Shown: positions 23,488-32,930, counted from the stretch's first letter. The stretch: 64,000 nt of DNA from Clostridia bacterium (GCA_900770945.1 CAAGME010000015.1:62001-126000), one strand, 5' to 3'. Numbers and translations: made by a program. The notes: generated by a model not told the origin, from the letters alone.

Positions 23488-24918
23488 TTACGCCTCCGAA
23501 AAATAGTTCACTTTAACGCTCATTTTGCTCAGATACGCGCCCGCGACCGACGTTGAATAGCTTATTTTGAAATTAACGCCTTTAAGCCCCACGGCAATGT
23601 TTTTGAGTCCTTCGCCGCTCAGCTTAAAACTTCTTTCGCCCTCGTCGCTCTTGACGGTAATCGTTCCCTCTCCGCCCGAATAAAACTTTAATCTTTCCAG
23701 CGTTTTTCTCGACGACACATCAAAGTCCGCGCTCTTGCTTTCCCAGCGCATATCAAGGGGTGTGGCGAGAAAGTAAGGGTTAGAGGACAGCTCGCCGAGC
23801 CTTCTTCCGGCTATTGCGAAAAACAGCTTGTACTGCCCCGCCGCGTATACCGAAATGAAGTGCGAAAAAGCAAAATCTTTAATCAAAAACCAGCTGTTCT
23901 CGCTGTCGTCATAGCAAAGAATAACGTTTTTCAGCTCGCCGTCAACGCGTATTTTCATCGAACAAAAGTATTTTCCGTCGTAAAAAGCGGCGTAAGCGGA
24001 CGAATTATCCACGCCTTTAAGGTACCTGTCAAGCCCGCGCATCACTCGCCCGGACGACGAACCGTCAAAGTAATAAAATCCGTTGTCGGTGAGATAAAAC
24101 ACGACTTTGCCCGTATCGGCAACCGTTTCGCCGTAAATTTTAGCTCTGTCCGCCTCTATTCCGGCGGCGTAAAAATCTTCCTGATCGCCGTAAGCCGTAA
24201 GCCGCGTTATGCCGTAATTGCGAAAAATATAAACGTAGTCCTTAAAGCTTATCGCCTTCAACAGTTTGCCTCGCCCGTCGAGAAAGTCTATAAATCCCGC
24301 CTCTTTGAGAGAGACGTACCAATTAGTCGGGTCAAAACTGTCCGAAAACCACAGCCGGGTATCTTCCCTGCCGCTCGTAATGAAAAGCCTTTCGCCGTGA
24401 ACGCAAACGGAAGTCATTTCGGGCGCGTCGTACAACGTCGCCGTCGTTCCGTCGTAAACGGTCAAGCCGCCGTCCGTGGCAAAAATGAAAACGTCTTCTC
24501 CGTTCAAACGATAGTTCACCCCGAGCGGATAGGAAGAAAAGCTTAGCGAATCCACCTTTTTAAATCCCGTTTCCGTACCGACCTCGTACTCGTATACATA
24601 CCCGTCGTCGCATAAGACAAGCGTTCTGTCCTTTCTTTTCCCGGCGTCGAAATCGAATTTTTCGTAATAGTAAATTCTTTTTGCGGTAACGCCCGCAGGC
24701 AAGGCAGGCAAATACGTTCCGTCCGTTATAGGAAAGCTTGCGTATTGCATGCCATACCCGGCTTTGAGCGCGCCGTCCGAAAGACGCAGGTTATACGAGC
24801 TTGCCGCCGCGTTAAAAGGGGAAAGTCTGTCGTCTTTTCTGCCGTCTATGCCGTAAGAAAAATCAAACAGCTTTATTGTTTTTTCACGCCGCGCCGCAAC
24901 AAAATAGCTTCTCTTCAT
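23488..24918 (-). CDS. P22 gp10-like tail/stabilisation protein
   Basis: A 476-residue beta-propeller-like protein. The segment RLWFSDSFDPTNWYVS is characteristic of podovirus tail hub or stabilisation proteins (P22 gp10 type). Repeated blades contain VFIFATDGGLTVYDG, DYVYIFRNYGIT and GKVVFYLTDNGFYYFDG. In P22 gp10 plugs the portal after DNA packaging and links to the tail needle. It overlaps the upstream adaptor gene by 4 bases (ATGA). Confidence 0.75.
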   Translation of the reverse strand: MKRSYFVAARREKTIKLFDFSYGIDGRKDDRLSPFNAAASSYNLRLSDGALKAGYGMQYASFPITDGTYLPALPAGVTAKRIYYYEKFDFDAGKRKDRTLVLCDDGYVYEYEVGTETGFKKVDSLSFSSYPLGVNYRLNGEDVFIFATDGGLTVYDGTTATLYDAPEMTSVCVHGERLFITSGREDTRLWFSDSFDPTNWYVSLKEAGFIDFLDGRGKLLKAISFKDYVYIFRNYGITRLTAYGDQEDFYAAGIEADRAKIYGETVADTGKVVFYLTDNGFYYFDGSSSGRVMRGLDRYLKGVDNSSAYAAFYDGKYFCSMKIRVDGELKNVILCYDDSENSWFLIKDFAFSHFISVYAAGQYKLFFAIAGRRLGELSSNPYFLATPLDMRWESKSADFDVSSRKTLERLKFYSGGEGTITVKSDEGERSFKLSGEGLKNIAVGLKGVNFKISYSTSVAGAYLSKMSVKVNYFSEA

Positions 24919-25466
24919 AGCCAGCTCCTTTTCCTTATCTTAGGCGTTCTGCGCGTGGTCATATACGAAGAAACGCTCTCTTCGAACCTGTCCCTTAAAG
25001 TCACCGCTTCGCCGAAAAGTCCCGCTATAAGCAGATATTCGGCGGCAATCCCGTAAGCGACGGCACGTTCGCCGAGCAAATCGCAAACCTTAACGTCGTC
25101 GGTTAAAGCGGTGATTTTCGGGAAAAGATAAGAATAAGTAACGGTTATTTTTTCGGTCTTAGTCGTTATTTTGTCGGCGTAAGCCTTAAACGGAATTTCC
25201 GCGCCCTCGTACTCGACCTTTTTGATTCTGAGGGGAGAGACCGAAAAAGAAGAATAATAATATTTTCCGTCGCTGCTCGTAAGGCTTTCCTGCTTTTCGG
25301 GCGTAACGTTCCATTCGGCAAGCTCTTCCGTAATAAGGTTAAGCGCGGCAATCAGCTTTTTAACGTCCGCATCATCCGCGGTAACCTCGTCTGCGGCAAT
25401 TTTTTTGTTCAGCTCTTCCTTGCCCGCTAAAAGGCTCGCCGTAAGCAAAAGTTCTTTTACCTTCAT
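24915..25466 (-). CDS. Head-tail adaptor-like protein
   Basis: A 183-residue protein between the capsid and the gp10-like gene, the place of head completion or adaptor proteins (P22 gp4-like). It is helical at the N-terminus (LLLTASLLAGKEEL, LIAALNLITEELAEW). A beta-hairpin region follows (SVSPLRIKKVEYEG), then a helix AYGIAAEYLLIAGLFGEA and a basic tail TTRRTPKIRKRSWL. The role rests on order and size, not on a firm family match. Confidence 0.6.
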   Translation of the reverse strand: MKVKELLLTASLLAGKEELNKKIAADEVTADDADVKKLIAALNLITEELAEWNVTPEKQESLTSSDGKYYYSSFSVSPLRIKKVEYEGAEIPFKAYADKITTKTEKITVTYSYLFPKITALTDDVKVCDLLGERAVAYGIAAEYLLIAGLFGEAVTLRDRFEESVSSYMTTRRTPKIRKRSWL

Positions 25467-25498
25467 TTTGTCTTTACCTCCCGTTTGTCGGCGTTTTT

Positions 25499-25539
25499 AG
25501 CCTCGCTTCTCGTATTAAAAAAAACAAGAAGCGGGGCTA
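25499..25539 (-). other. Intercistronic hairpin after the capsid gene
   Basis: AGCCTCGCTTCT (25499-25510) pairs with AGAAGCGGGGCT (25528-25539) with one G-U pair. There is no U run after the stem, but eight T lie in the loop on the minus strand. It could stabilise or partly end the capsid message, as often occurs after major capsid genes. Confidence 0.55.
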
Positions 25540-25560
25540 TAAGCCGATTATCGACTATTT

Positions 25561-26733
25561 TTACGCTTCGGTGATACCGGTGAGCATGCCCTGACCGCAA
25601 GGCTTTGCGCAGATGAGGTCGGCGTACTTTACAAGCGTGGCGGTGTAGGTAGGCGTGCCGGGAATCTGTTTTAAGATTTTGCCGTCGTCCCCTTCGAGCC
25701 ACTGCCAATCGCAAAGCTGATGGAGAGTGAAGTCGTCGGTGTTAAGCAGATACATCGTTCCTTCGGGGCAGAATCTGTCGGAAACGATGGGGATACCGTT
25801 ATAGGATATCGCCTTGAATCCGCCCGCAAGATTCATAACGTCGGTGTTTCTCTTGTACGTTGCAAGGTGATTCATGAACGCCCTCTTTACGCCCGAGGAG
25901 CAGACGATGAAGTTTACTCTGCTGCCCGCGTCCTCTTCAAGCGCGTCGATAGCCGACTGAATAACCGTTTCGCTTATCGCGCCGACGGAAGACTTCATGT
26001 ACGGCACGAGCCACTTATTGAGCGTTCTCGACAAGCCGTAAATAGAGCCGGTGGACTTGAAAATCGCGCCCAAGCCCGTGATTTCCTGATTGTACGAACC
26101 CTGAACGGTAATGAGGCAACCTTCTTTCACGGTTGCGGTGTTGAAGTCGTCGCCGTCGAAGTCAACGGTTTTGTTCGCCTTGTCAACGGCGATTACCCTT
26201 CTTGCGGAAGAACCCGTAAGAAGCGCGCCGGCAGAAGACCTTATGTCTACCGTCATACCCTCGACGATATTCTTTACTCCGTCGCAAGTGACGGTAGTGC
26301 CGTCTACGGAAACGACTTTTGCAAGAACGCCCGTGCCGTCGCCGTAAAGCATTCTGCCGAAGTTATAGGAAGCGGATTTCAAAAGTCCTTCCATTTCGGC
26401 GTTCAAAAGATTGACGAACGCGCCCGCGTTGTTTTCGCTCGCCCTGATCGCCTTATCGGAAATTTCGATTGTTCCGTAAAGGTTTTTCAAAGAGAGAGTG
26501 AAGGTGTCGTAATTGTTTCCGCCGGCAGCCGGTAACGCGCCCGTTTCGCTGCCTGCGCCCACGCCGCCGTTCACGCCGTGCTGAGCAAGTCTTTTAATCT
26601 CTTTGCCCCACACGTCGGAAGTCGATTGCTTGATTTTTGCAAGCAAAGGGTTTACGGCAGTGTTCATTTGTTCGGTGATAACACCGAGGTAAAGTGTTTT
26701 CAATGCGCTTGACGCGCTGGATAAAGTTATCAT
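25561..26733 (-). CDS. Major capsid protein (HK97-like fold)
   Basis: A 390-residue structural protein. Position between scaffold and adaptor, length and sequence fit a podovirus major capsid protein. It has an N-terminal helix, TFTLSLKNLYGTIEISDKA resembling the strand after the E-loop, AGAFVNLLNAEMEGLLKSA as a spine-helix candidate, and a Gly/Val-rich insertion (about 135-215) with DGDDFNTATVKEG. The C-terminal part holds AFMNHLATYKRNTDVM and GIPIVSDRFCPEGTMYLLNT, typical of this fold. No protease gene is seen, so maturation without proteolysis, as in P22, is likely. Confidence 0.85.
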   Translation of the reverse strand: MITLSSASSALKTLYLGVITEQMNTAVNPLLAKIKQSTSDVWGKEIKRLAQHGVNGGVGAGSETGALPAAGGNNYDTFTLSLKNLYGTIEISDKAIRASENNAGAFVNLLNAEMEGLLKSASYNFGRMLYGDGTGVLAKVVSVDGTTVTCDGVKNIVEGMTVDIRSSAGALLTGSSARRVIAVDKANKTVDFDGDDFNTATVKEGCLITVQGSYNQEITGLGAIFKSTGSIYGLSRTLNKWLVPYMKSSVGAISETVIQSAIDALEEDAGSRVNFIVCSSGVKRAFMNHLATYKRNTDVMNLAGGFKAISYNGIPIVSDRFCPEGTMYLLNTDDFTLHQLCDWQWLEGDDGKILKQIPGTPTYTATLVKYADLICAKPCGQGMLTGITEA

Positions 26734-26764
26734 AATTTCTTTTAACTCCTTGATTTTATTTTTT

Positions 26765-27439
26765 TTATTTGATTATGATATAATCTTCGGCAAGCTTCCC
26801 GGCTTCTGCCAAAGTTTTGGGTTTGACGGGCGGCATAACCGCAATACTTCCGCCGTTCCCTAAAAGTTTAGGCGTTTTCGGCGAGTTTTTTACGCCCGAA
26901 AGGTAAGCTTTTATAACCCTGTCCTTGATCGGTGTACTTTCGATTTGACCGTATAAAAACTCCTCGTCGCTAAGCTTTGCTTTCAGCTCTTCGGCTTCAC
27001 GTAGCAAGCACTTAACGTAAGCTTTCTCCAAAAACTCCTTGTCGCCGAGGTTTTCGCCCGATTCGGCAAAATCGGCAATCTTCTCCGCGTATTTTGCGGC
27101 TTCGGGGAATTTTTTGTAAAACTCCTCCGCGCCGCTTAGTCCCCTTTCGCCGTTTTCCTTGTTTTCCCGCGCTTTCTTTTCCGCTTCCAAAGCGGCTTTT
27201 TCTTTTTCCGCGCCGAGCTTGAACTCGGTTAATTCGGCTACTTTCCCTTCCAGTTCCTTAATCCGTTGACTGCGTTTGGTGAATTCGGATTCGAGTGAAC
27301 CGTAAGCTTTTTCAAGCGACTTAACGTCTTTGAACTTTTTCAATGAGGTCGAGGTCTGCTCGTCGCGCCCTTCTGCAATTTCTTCTGCCTCCGCAGTTTG
27401 CGCCGCGACCGCGGCTTGTTCATTTTTAAGCTCTTCCAT
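26765..27439 (-). CDS. Phage scaffolding protein
   Basis: A 224-residue acidic, helical protein with a coiled coil at about 40-95 (LEKAYGSLESEFTKRSQR, LEGKVAELTEFKLGAEKEK). It has a conserved-looking middle (GAEEFYKKFPEAAKYAEKIAD) and a short hydrophobic C-terminus. It lies directly upstream of the capsid gene, as scaffolding proteins do. In P22-type phages the scaffold guides procapsid assembly and leaves before packaging. Confidence 0.8.
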   Translation of the reverse strand: MEELKNEQAAVAAQTAEAEEIAEGRDEQTSTSLKKFKDVKSLEKAYGSLESEFTKRSQRIKELEGKVAELTEFKLGAEKEKAALEAEKKARENKENGERGLSGAEEFYKKFPEAAKYAEKIADFAESGENLGDKEFLEKAYVKCLLREAEELKAKLSDEEFLYGQIESTPIKDRVIKAYLSGVKNSPKTPKLLGNGGSIAVMPPVKPKTLAEAGKLAEDYIIIK

Positions 27440-27457
27440 GATATTCTCCCGCTTATT

Positions 27458-29338
27458 TTAATTTGCTTTTTGGCTTAAATTTTGAATTTTTTCGGCGTTT
27501 TCCTCTTTCAAAAACGCCTTGTGCGCCCTTATGTGAGCGAGCGCGTTCTCTTTAACTTTCTTCTCATCACCAAATAGTGCAGCTTCTCCCGATAAAAGGA
27601 AGCGCGTGTGTTCGGTAACGTGCAGGGCGTGGTCGTCGAATTCTTCCGGTTCGACTTTTCCCTTAATGAATTCGAGATTTTCGCCCGAAGCTTTCGAAAT
27701 GTGCAAGTTGGTCAAATCCTGCACGCAATCAAAGTTCCCGTAGCCTAAAATCTCTAAAATTTTGGCTTTCGTTCTCGAATTCATCTGTCCGTCGCCGTCC
27801 GTCAAAAGCCCGGTGGAGAGTAAGTCGTAAATACTGCTCTTTTTCTGCGCGGGGGTAGACGAAAGCTCGTTTTCGGTATCGAACACAACGTCGTCGCTCG
27901 TTAAATCCGACGCGTTGAAGTAGAAAACTTCGCTCTTTTTGTTGTCGCCCGCTATGCGCATAAGCCTTGTGTCCGTCGCAAACTGTCTAAAAAGCCTTAT
28001 AATCTGCTTCCCGACCTCTCGCACGGCTCGCCTTACGTTCTCCGCCGTAACGGACAACCTCGTTTCGTCCTGCTCTACGAGAAGTTGAAGCGCAACGCCG
28101 CTCGTCGCCGTAGTCGGCAAGGACGAATTGCGAGAAATCTCGCTTACGCCGCTTATCGTTATGAACTCGCTCGAAAGCCTCTCTTCCTCGTAAGTAAAGT
28201 CCACGGGTACGCTTTGCGCGTTGAGCATTCTCGGCGGCTCCGAACCCTGGCGATAAACAATGACTTTTCCGGGCGGCAAGCCCTCTTCGGCAAGCGCGTC
28301 GGTGTCCACCGAGCCGTCCTCGACGGTCATAACCCCTACGCTAACTCTGTTCAAAAACTCGTGTTTTCTGTTTTTGACGGCGTTGTACGCCCTCTGCAAA
28401 GGAATAATTCTTTCCACCACGCTCACGCCGAAAAACGTTCCCGCCTGAGAGTTGCTGTCCTGCTTTACGAACGGAAAATCCCTCTCTCCGTCCCTGCCGT
28501 TTGAGTACGGCAAATCGGAAATACTAAGCACTTTATCCCCCGCGACCGTCACCACTCGTCCGTTAGGGAATTCTAAGCTCGGTCTTTCGTACCGCTCGAT
28601 GACTATCGCGGAATCCCTTGCCGCGCCCGAACCGATGCCGCGGGCGTTCGCCGTCGCTCTGCCCGTAGTTTTGGTAAGCGAGAAAACGTCGACCTCTTCG
28701 CCCTCTACCTTAACGCCGTAAACGTCCTCTATCTCCTTTACCGGCACGGCGCGCGCATGAATAAGCGATTTTTGCTCGGCTATATCCTGACGGAACAAGC
28801 TTTCGGGGAATATCTCGAAAGGAGACACGGCGATTACTTCCACGTCGCCCTCCGTCACCTTTTCCCCGTTCACGCTGCCGAGCGTTTTGCCGGCGTGCGC
28901 GTTCCACGTTATTTTATAGAACGCCGAACCGAGCGTTTCGCTCCAAAGCGTCGCTTTTGAAATTATTCCGTCAAGCCCTATGCGCGAACAAGTCGCGTTC
29001 AAGACCCCCGAAGATATCCTTGCGGTTTTTATGTCCGCTTCCTCGCTGCCCGCCGCCCTTACGCTCATAACGGGTCTTACCCTCGAAAGCTTAGCTATTC
29101 GCGTTTCCACTATCGGCGCGATGTGGTTATAGACGTTTCGCCTCTGCCAATAGTAATCCTCTTCCTCTTCTCTTACGTCGCCGTCGGAAGCAATCTCGCA
29201 GTACTGGTTGCCCATCAGATAATTCATGTTGAGCCGCCACTGCTGTTCGAGCGCGCGCCTTTCCGTACGCCTTCTTTCAAAGTCCTCTTTTACTTCCGCG
29301 GCAAGCTCGTCGTAAAAAACTTGTTTACTTTCTTTCAT
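27458..29338 (-). CDS. Phage portal protein (P22-type)
   Basis: A 626-residue portal, the dodecameric ring through which DNA enters the head. It is recognised by the N-terminal RRALEQQWRLNMNYLMGNQY, QRRNVYNHIAPIVETRIAKL and RPVMSVR, then FEIFPESLF, VSVVERIIPLQRAYNAVKN and the helical core SGVALQLLVEQDETRLSVTA. The length fits P22-like podovirus portals (about 600-725). It overlaps the small zinc-binding ORF by 14 bases and lies upstream of the scaffold. Confidence 0.9.
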   Translation of the reverse strand: MKESKQVFYDELAAEVKEDFERRRTERRALEQQWRLNMNYLMGNQYCEIASDGDVREEEEDYYWQRRNVYNHIAPIVETRIAKLSRVRPVMSVRAAGSEEADIKTARISSGVLNATCSRIGLDGIISKATLWSETLGSAFYKITWNAHAGKTLGSVNGEKVTEGDVEVIAVSPFEIFPESLFRQDIAEQKSLIHARAVPVKEIEDVYGVKVEGEEVDVFSLTKTTGRATANARGIGSGAARDSAIVIERYERPSLEFPNGRVVTVAGDKVLSISDLPYSNGRDGERDFPFVKQDSNSQAGTFFGVSVVERIIPLQRAYNAVKNRKHEFLNRVSVGVMTVEDGSVDTDALAEEGLPPGKVIVYRQGSEPPRMLNAQSVPVDFTYEEERLSSEFITISGVSEISRNSSLPTTATSGVALQLLVEQDETRLSVTAENVRRAVREVGKQIIRLFRQFATDTRLMRIAGDNKKSEVFYFNASDLTSDDVVFDTENELSSTPAQKKSSIYDLLSTGLLTDGDGQMNSRTKAKILEILGYGNFDCVQDLTNLHISKASGENLEFIKGKVEPEEFDDHALHVTEHTRFLLSGEAALFGDEKKVKENALAHIRAHKAFLKEENAEKIQNLSQKAN

Positions 29339-29504
29339 CGTTTTTACCGCCCGTAGCCGCCACGGCTTTTTTTAGCTCCGAAAAACAACTTCTGCACATG
29401 TTAAAGCTTGCGCCCGTTTTTTCGACCGTAAGCCTGAACTCCGCAAGGTTTCCGCACCCCGGCACGTCGCACACGATTTTGTCTTTCAATTTTTCGATTC
29501 TCAT
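29325..29504 (-). CDS. Small zinc-finger-like phage protein
   Basis: A 59-residue ORF, MRIEKLKDKIVCDVPGCGN at the start, preceded by AAGGAG. Four cysteines form two knuckles, CDVPGC and CRSC, about 24 residues apart, a likely zinc-binding treble clef or ribbon. It begins 15 bases after the 29520-29798 gene and overlaps the portal start by 14 bases, so it is likely a translated part of the late operon. Its role is unknown. Confidence 0.7.
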   Translation of the reverse strand: MRIEKLKDKIVCDVPGCGNLAEFRLTVEKTGASFNMCRSCFSELKKAVAATGGKNDERK

Positions 29505-29519
29505 AAATTTTTTCGCTCC

Positions 29520-29798
29520 TTAATTGTTTTTTAACTCTTCGATGAGTCTTTCTTTTTCTCTTTCGAGTTCCTCGTCCGTCATCGAAGAATAGTTTTTCTC
29601 TTCGCTTAGCGCGTCGAGAATCATCTTCGCCGCTTGCGTATCGGGCGGATAGTGCTTTTTCGTCACTTTCTTTTTGGTCAGAACAAGCCCGTTGTCGGTG
29701 TCCTGATACTCTTCGACTACTTCTTTCGCGTCGTAGCCGACCGCCTTCTTCGTAAGCGCGCTTCTGATTTTTTCCTTAACGTCCTCTTCACTTTTCAC
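29520..29798 (-). CDS. Small phage protein, possible terminase-small-subunit relative
   Basis: A 92-residue charged protein. The middle part, VTKKHYPPDTQAAKMILDAL, resembles the C-terminal PPDxxAxxxxL region of some terminase small subunits. The C-terminal acidic helix MTDEELEREKERLIEELKN is coiled-coil-like. It starts 3 bases after the large terminase gene. Terminase small subunits usually precede the large one, so the call is tentative. Confidence 0.55.
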   Translation of the reverse strand: MKSEEDVKEKIRSALTKKAVGYDAKEVVEEYQDTDNGLVLTKKKVTKKHYPPDTQAAKMILDALSEEKNYSSMTDEELEREKERLIEELKNN

Positions 29799-29801
29799 GT
29801 T

Positions 29802-31217
29802 TTACACTCCTCGTCGTTTAATTTTTCTCATAAGCCTCTCCTTGTCTTTTTGTACCGCCGTTAGTTTTTCCGTCAACTTCGGACCGGCGGGTCTCGTCAT
29901 AATATAGTAACGGAGCGCGTCGAGCGCGTGGTCGTCACGCTTAATCGGCGCGTCCTCGTTGCCCCAATAGTAACTTTTTATTTCGCGTATAAGGTTTACG
30001 CAGTTTTTAAAGATATAAAGCCGTTTTCCTTTGAAGTATTCCTTAACCCGAGCAATCCCCGTGAACAAATCTTTGTTGACGCGCGTATCCACCGCTATGC
30101 CTTGTTCAAAGAAAAGTTGAGCCACGCTCGCCGGTCCGTTCAAAGTCTTTTGGTTTGCCGCGCTGTCGATAAGCGCGTAAATTCTGCCGGCTTTATCCTT
30201 CTTCCAATTCAGCTTTTCACAAACGGATTTTATCTTTTCGGCGTGGTAAGAAATATTCCGCCCCGCTTCGAAGTGTTCCGCCGCAACGTATACGGTGTCG
30301 TCGTAATCGACGTAAAACCATAAAGCCGCAAGCGGGTTGTTAAGCCCCGGGTCTATGGAAATTCCGCTCTGCCATTCGTCGGGGAGCTTTCTCGGCTCTA
30401 TTACGTGTACGTTCTCGTCGAACTCGCCGTAAACTATCCCGCAAGCGTTTTTAAAGCGTCCGAACCTTCTCGATTCAAGCTCGTCTTTATCCATGCACTC
30501 CGAAAGTTTTTTGACTTCCTTTTTGTCAAGGAAGGGGTTGTCCGCCCATTCCATAAACTCGTACCAGACCTCCTTAGAGTTGAATTTATTGAGATAAATC
30601 TCGTCGTATATAAACGTCAATCCCTTTAAAGGCGTCATCGTGCCGAATATCTCTCCGCACTTATCGAGAACGCGCATTTTGCATTCTTCGTATATGTCCT
30701 TAGGCGGCTCCTCGTCGAACCACACGAAGTCTAAGCTCGAACCTTGAAATTTTTCGCGCCCCTGGTCGCAACTCTTAAAGCCTATCCGCGAAATTCCGCC
30801 GAAAACGTTTTTAACGAGTATCTGGTCGATTATCCCGTTTTCGGGGCTTGCTCGCCGTCCTTCGCTCATGATAACGTCCTCTATCCAATCGGGATTAAGG
30901 TACGAAAGTATCTTTTTTTGCGCAACGTCGCGCTGAACCTGCGACGAAAGCGACACCACCCAACCGAACACGTTCGGCTTGTTTTTCTTGTACGGGTGAC
31001 AGCCCCTCGCAAGATAAATGGTTTCCACCGCGCCGCACTCCGTCTTTCCGCTTCTGTTTCCGCCAAAAACCCAGCGATTCTTTTTTTTGCATTTATGGAA
31101 CGCAATTTGCTTTTTATGCACTTTTTTGCCCGAATTATAACGGGACAACAAATCGTTATCCCGTCGCCTTCGCTGTTCACGCTCGATGGCGAGAACCTCT
31201 TCGATTAAATTTTTCAT
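29802..31217 (-). CDS. Terminase large subunit
   Basis: A 471-residue packaging motor with ATPase and nuclease domains. Walker A GGNRSGKT is at 52-59, and Walker B FVWFDEE at 164-170. The coupling motif is in IFGTMTPLKG. The nuclease domain has the acidic motifs SIDPG (287-291), YALIDSAA and DDHALDALRYY. The length fits phage large terminases. All catalytic residues I can recognise are present, so the motor should be functional. The ribosome site is weak and distant (AGAGG, 13 bases). Confidence 0.95.
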   Translation of the reverse strand: MKNLIEEVLAIEREQRRRRDNDLLSRYNSGKKVHKKQIAFHKCKKKNRWVFGGNRSGKTECGAVETIYLARGCHPYKKNKPNVFGWVVSLSSQVQRDVAQKKILSYLNPDWIEDVIMSEGRRASPENGIIDQILVKNVFGGISRIGFKSCDQGREKFQGSSLDFVWFDEEPPKDIYEECKMRVLDKCGEIFGTMTPLKGLTFIYDEIYLNKFNSKEVWYEFMEWADNPFLDKKEVKKLSECMDKDELESRRFGRFKNACGIVYGEFDENVHVIEPRKLPDEWQSGISIDPGLNNPLAALWFYVDYDDTVYVAAEHFEAGRNISYHAEKIKSVCEKLNWKKDKAGRIYALIDSAANQKTLNGPASVAQLFFEQGIAVDTRVNKDLFTGIARVKEYFKGKRLYIFKNCVNLIREIKSYYWGNEDAPIKRDDHALDALRYYIMTRPAGPKLTEKLTAVQKDKERLMRKIKRRGV

Positions 31218-31296
31218 GATTTACGACAATCCTCTACAAATTTTACTTTTCTTCGTTAAAAACGGCAACGCTAAGCCGCGTTATAATCTTTCTACT

Positions 31297-32037
31297 ATGA
31301 AAAAGCTTCTTATTTTGTTTCTCATAATATCCTTTATATCTTCGACGGCGTTTTCTCCTCCAAAGATTTGGTCGGCTCGCGCGGACGCAAATTCTTTCAC
31401 TTACGCCCGCGTGGTCGTTCCCGACGCCGCTTTTTACGCGGACCGCTCGCTTTCGCTGCCTCGTTTTTTCTTGCCCGAAAGCTATTTTGTCCGCATAATT
31501 TCCGAAGATTTGGACGTTTGCCGCGTCGCCTATATGGACGGGACAAGCCGTCCCGTAAAAGAAGGTTATGTAAAAACGGTGTGTTTAAGCTTCGTTTACG
31601 AAGTCCCCGCCGTTATTTACCCGGACGTAACCTTATCCGTGAAAACCGAAGAAGTGCTTTTTTCCGACCTGACAAGCTTTACTCCGCGCGCCGTGCTTTC
31701 GGCTTCTTCCTCCGCCGTTTATTACGGGGAAACGGTTTTCGGCGGCGAAACGTACGTTTACGTCTACGCCTCGGGCTACGTCGGTTATGTCCGTAAGTCC
31801 GGCTTCGAGGCTTTCTCCGTTCCTCTTTTACCCGATTATCGTCGGGAAGAAGAACAAACGTCCTCATCGGATATAAGTTCGAGTTCGTCCTCGAGCGAAG
31901 TCAAGTCGGCTCTCGGCGCGGATACGGGCAAAATTGCGGTCATCGCCGCCGCGCTCATAGCAGTCGTTTCGGTCGTTTTCATAATCACTCGCCCGTCCAA
32001 AAAGACAGCCGACGCTTTTTATAAGGACGACGATTGA
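31297..32037 (+). CDS. Exported SH3-like protein with C-terminal membrane anchor
   Basis: I take the start at 31297 (246 residues) because it opens a clean signal peptide, MKKLLILFLIISFISSTAFS. A signal peptide is followed by SH3-like beta modules (FYADRSLSLPRFFLPESYFV; later VYYGETVFGGETYVYVYASG). A Ser-rich linker (about 190-205) and a C-terminal membrane helix (about 215-236) follow. A -10 TATAAT lies 9 bases before the ATG and no ribosome site is visible, so the message may be leaderless. It lies on the opposite strand inside the phage-like operon, between the ArpU-like gene and terminase, and shares its layout with the gene at 33189. Confidence 0.7.
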   Translation: MKKLLILFLIISFISSTAFSPPKIWSARADANSFTYARVVVPDAAFYADRSLSLPRFFLPESYFVRIISEDLDVCRVAYMDGTSRPVKEGYVKTVCLSFVYEVPAVIYPDVTLSVKTEEVLFSDLTSFTPRAVLSASSSAVYYGETVFGGETYVYVYASGYVGYVRKSGFEAFSVPLLPDYRREEEQTSSSDISSSSSSSEVKSALGADTGKIAVIAAALIAVVSVVFIITRPSKKTADAFYKDDD

Positions 32038-32050
32038 GCTTTTTTTTCGC

Positions 32051-32737
32051 TCACGCAAGCTTCGTCGGGAAAAACTTAACGGTAACGGGTTTTGTTTTTA
32101 CCGCCGACAAACAAACGCCTTTCGGTTGAGAAACTCTCCCTCGCAGCGCGGCTTTCGCCGCGTTTTCTTTCGCCCTCGCTCCTCCTTTTTTCGCTACGGA
32201 AGACTTTGCCGAACTTAAACGTTTAGGTCTGCCCCTTCTTCTCGCAAAAAGCGGATTATGCGTGATTTCGTCCGCGCTCCCCGTCGTTTTAAAAAATCCG
32301 TTCAGCTTTATTCCGAACCGCACTTTTCTTTTCGCCCAGGGATATTTTCCGTACTCCCTTTCGAAAGTACCCTCGTCAAGCCCGATGTACGAAAGGTATT
32401 CTTCGAATATTGTTTCCGCCATCGACAACCTGCGGTAAAACCCGCTTTTGGAAAGTATTTTTTCGTCGCTGTCCTCGGGAAACACATTCATATATCTGTA
32501 CAAAAGTATTTCGCGATCGTTTTTTCTTAATCTTTTCAGCACCGTTTCCACTTTTTCGACAATTAAAAACAAATCGTCTTTTTCCCTTGCCTTAGCGCAC
32601 ACCCTGTCAAAAATCCTTTCCACGGAATTATTGACGCCGAAACTTCTTACGCAAATTCTGCGAATATCCTCGTCGATTTCCTTAATTCTGAATTCATACG
32701 AGCGATAAAGCAGAAAAATCTTTTTTGAGTAACTCAT
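32051..32737 (-). CDS. ArpU-like phage late-gene regulator
   Basis: A 228-residue protein taken from 32737, where GGAGGAG lies 4 bases upstream. The N-terminal half is helical, with a sigma-4-like stretch VETVLKRLRKNDREILLYRY followed by a helix-turn-helix-like segment SKSGFYRRLSMAETIFEEYL. ArpU/RinA-type late regulators have this form and often stand just before terminase. The C-terminal 60 residues are very basic and Ala/Lys-rich. It is the first gene of the operon behind the SOS-box promoter. Confidence 0.65.
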   Translation of the reverse strand: MSYSKKIFLLYRSYEFRIKEIDEDIRRICVRSFGVNNSVERIFDRVCAKAREKDDLFLIVEKVETVLKRLRKNDREILLYRYMNVFPEDSDEKILSKSGFYRRLSMAETIFEEYLSYIGLDEGTFEREYGKYPWAKRKVRFGIKLNGFFKTTGSADEITHNPLFARRRGRPKRLSSAKSSVAKKGGARAKENAAKAALRGRVSQPKGVCLSAVKTKPVTVKFFPTKLA

Positions 32738-32930
32738 TGACTCCTCCGAAATTGAATTTTGAATTCGTTCTCCTTGTACGCCTATTATAACAGCCTTTTC
32801 GCCAAAATTCAAACATTAGTCCCGCTTTTTGAACAAAATAATTTTTTAACGCATTAAAAATTCGCTTTATGCCTTTTATTTTGTGACGAAAATTTTTTTA
32901 TTCACCCCCGCATTTTTCGCGGCTCAAATT

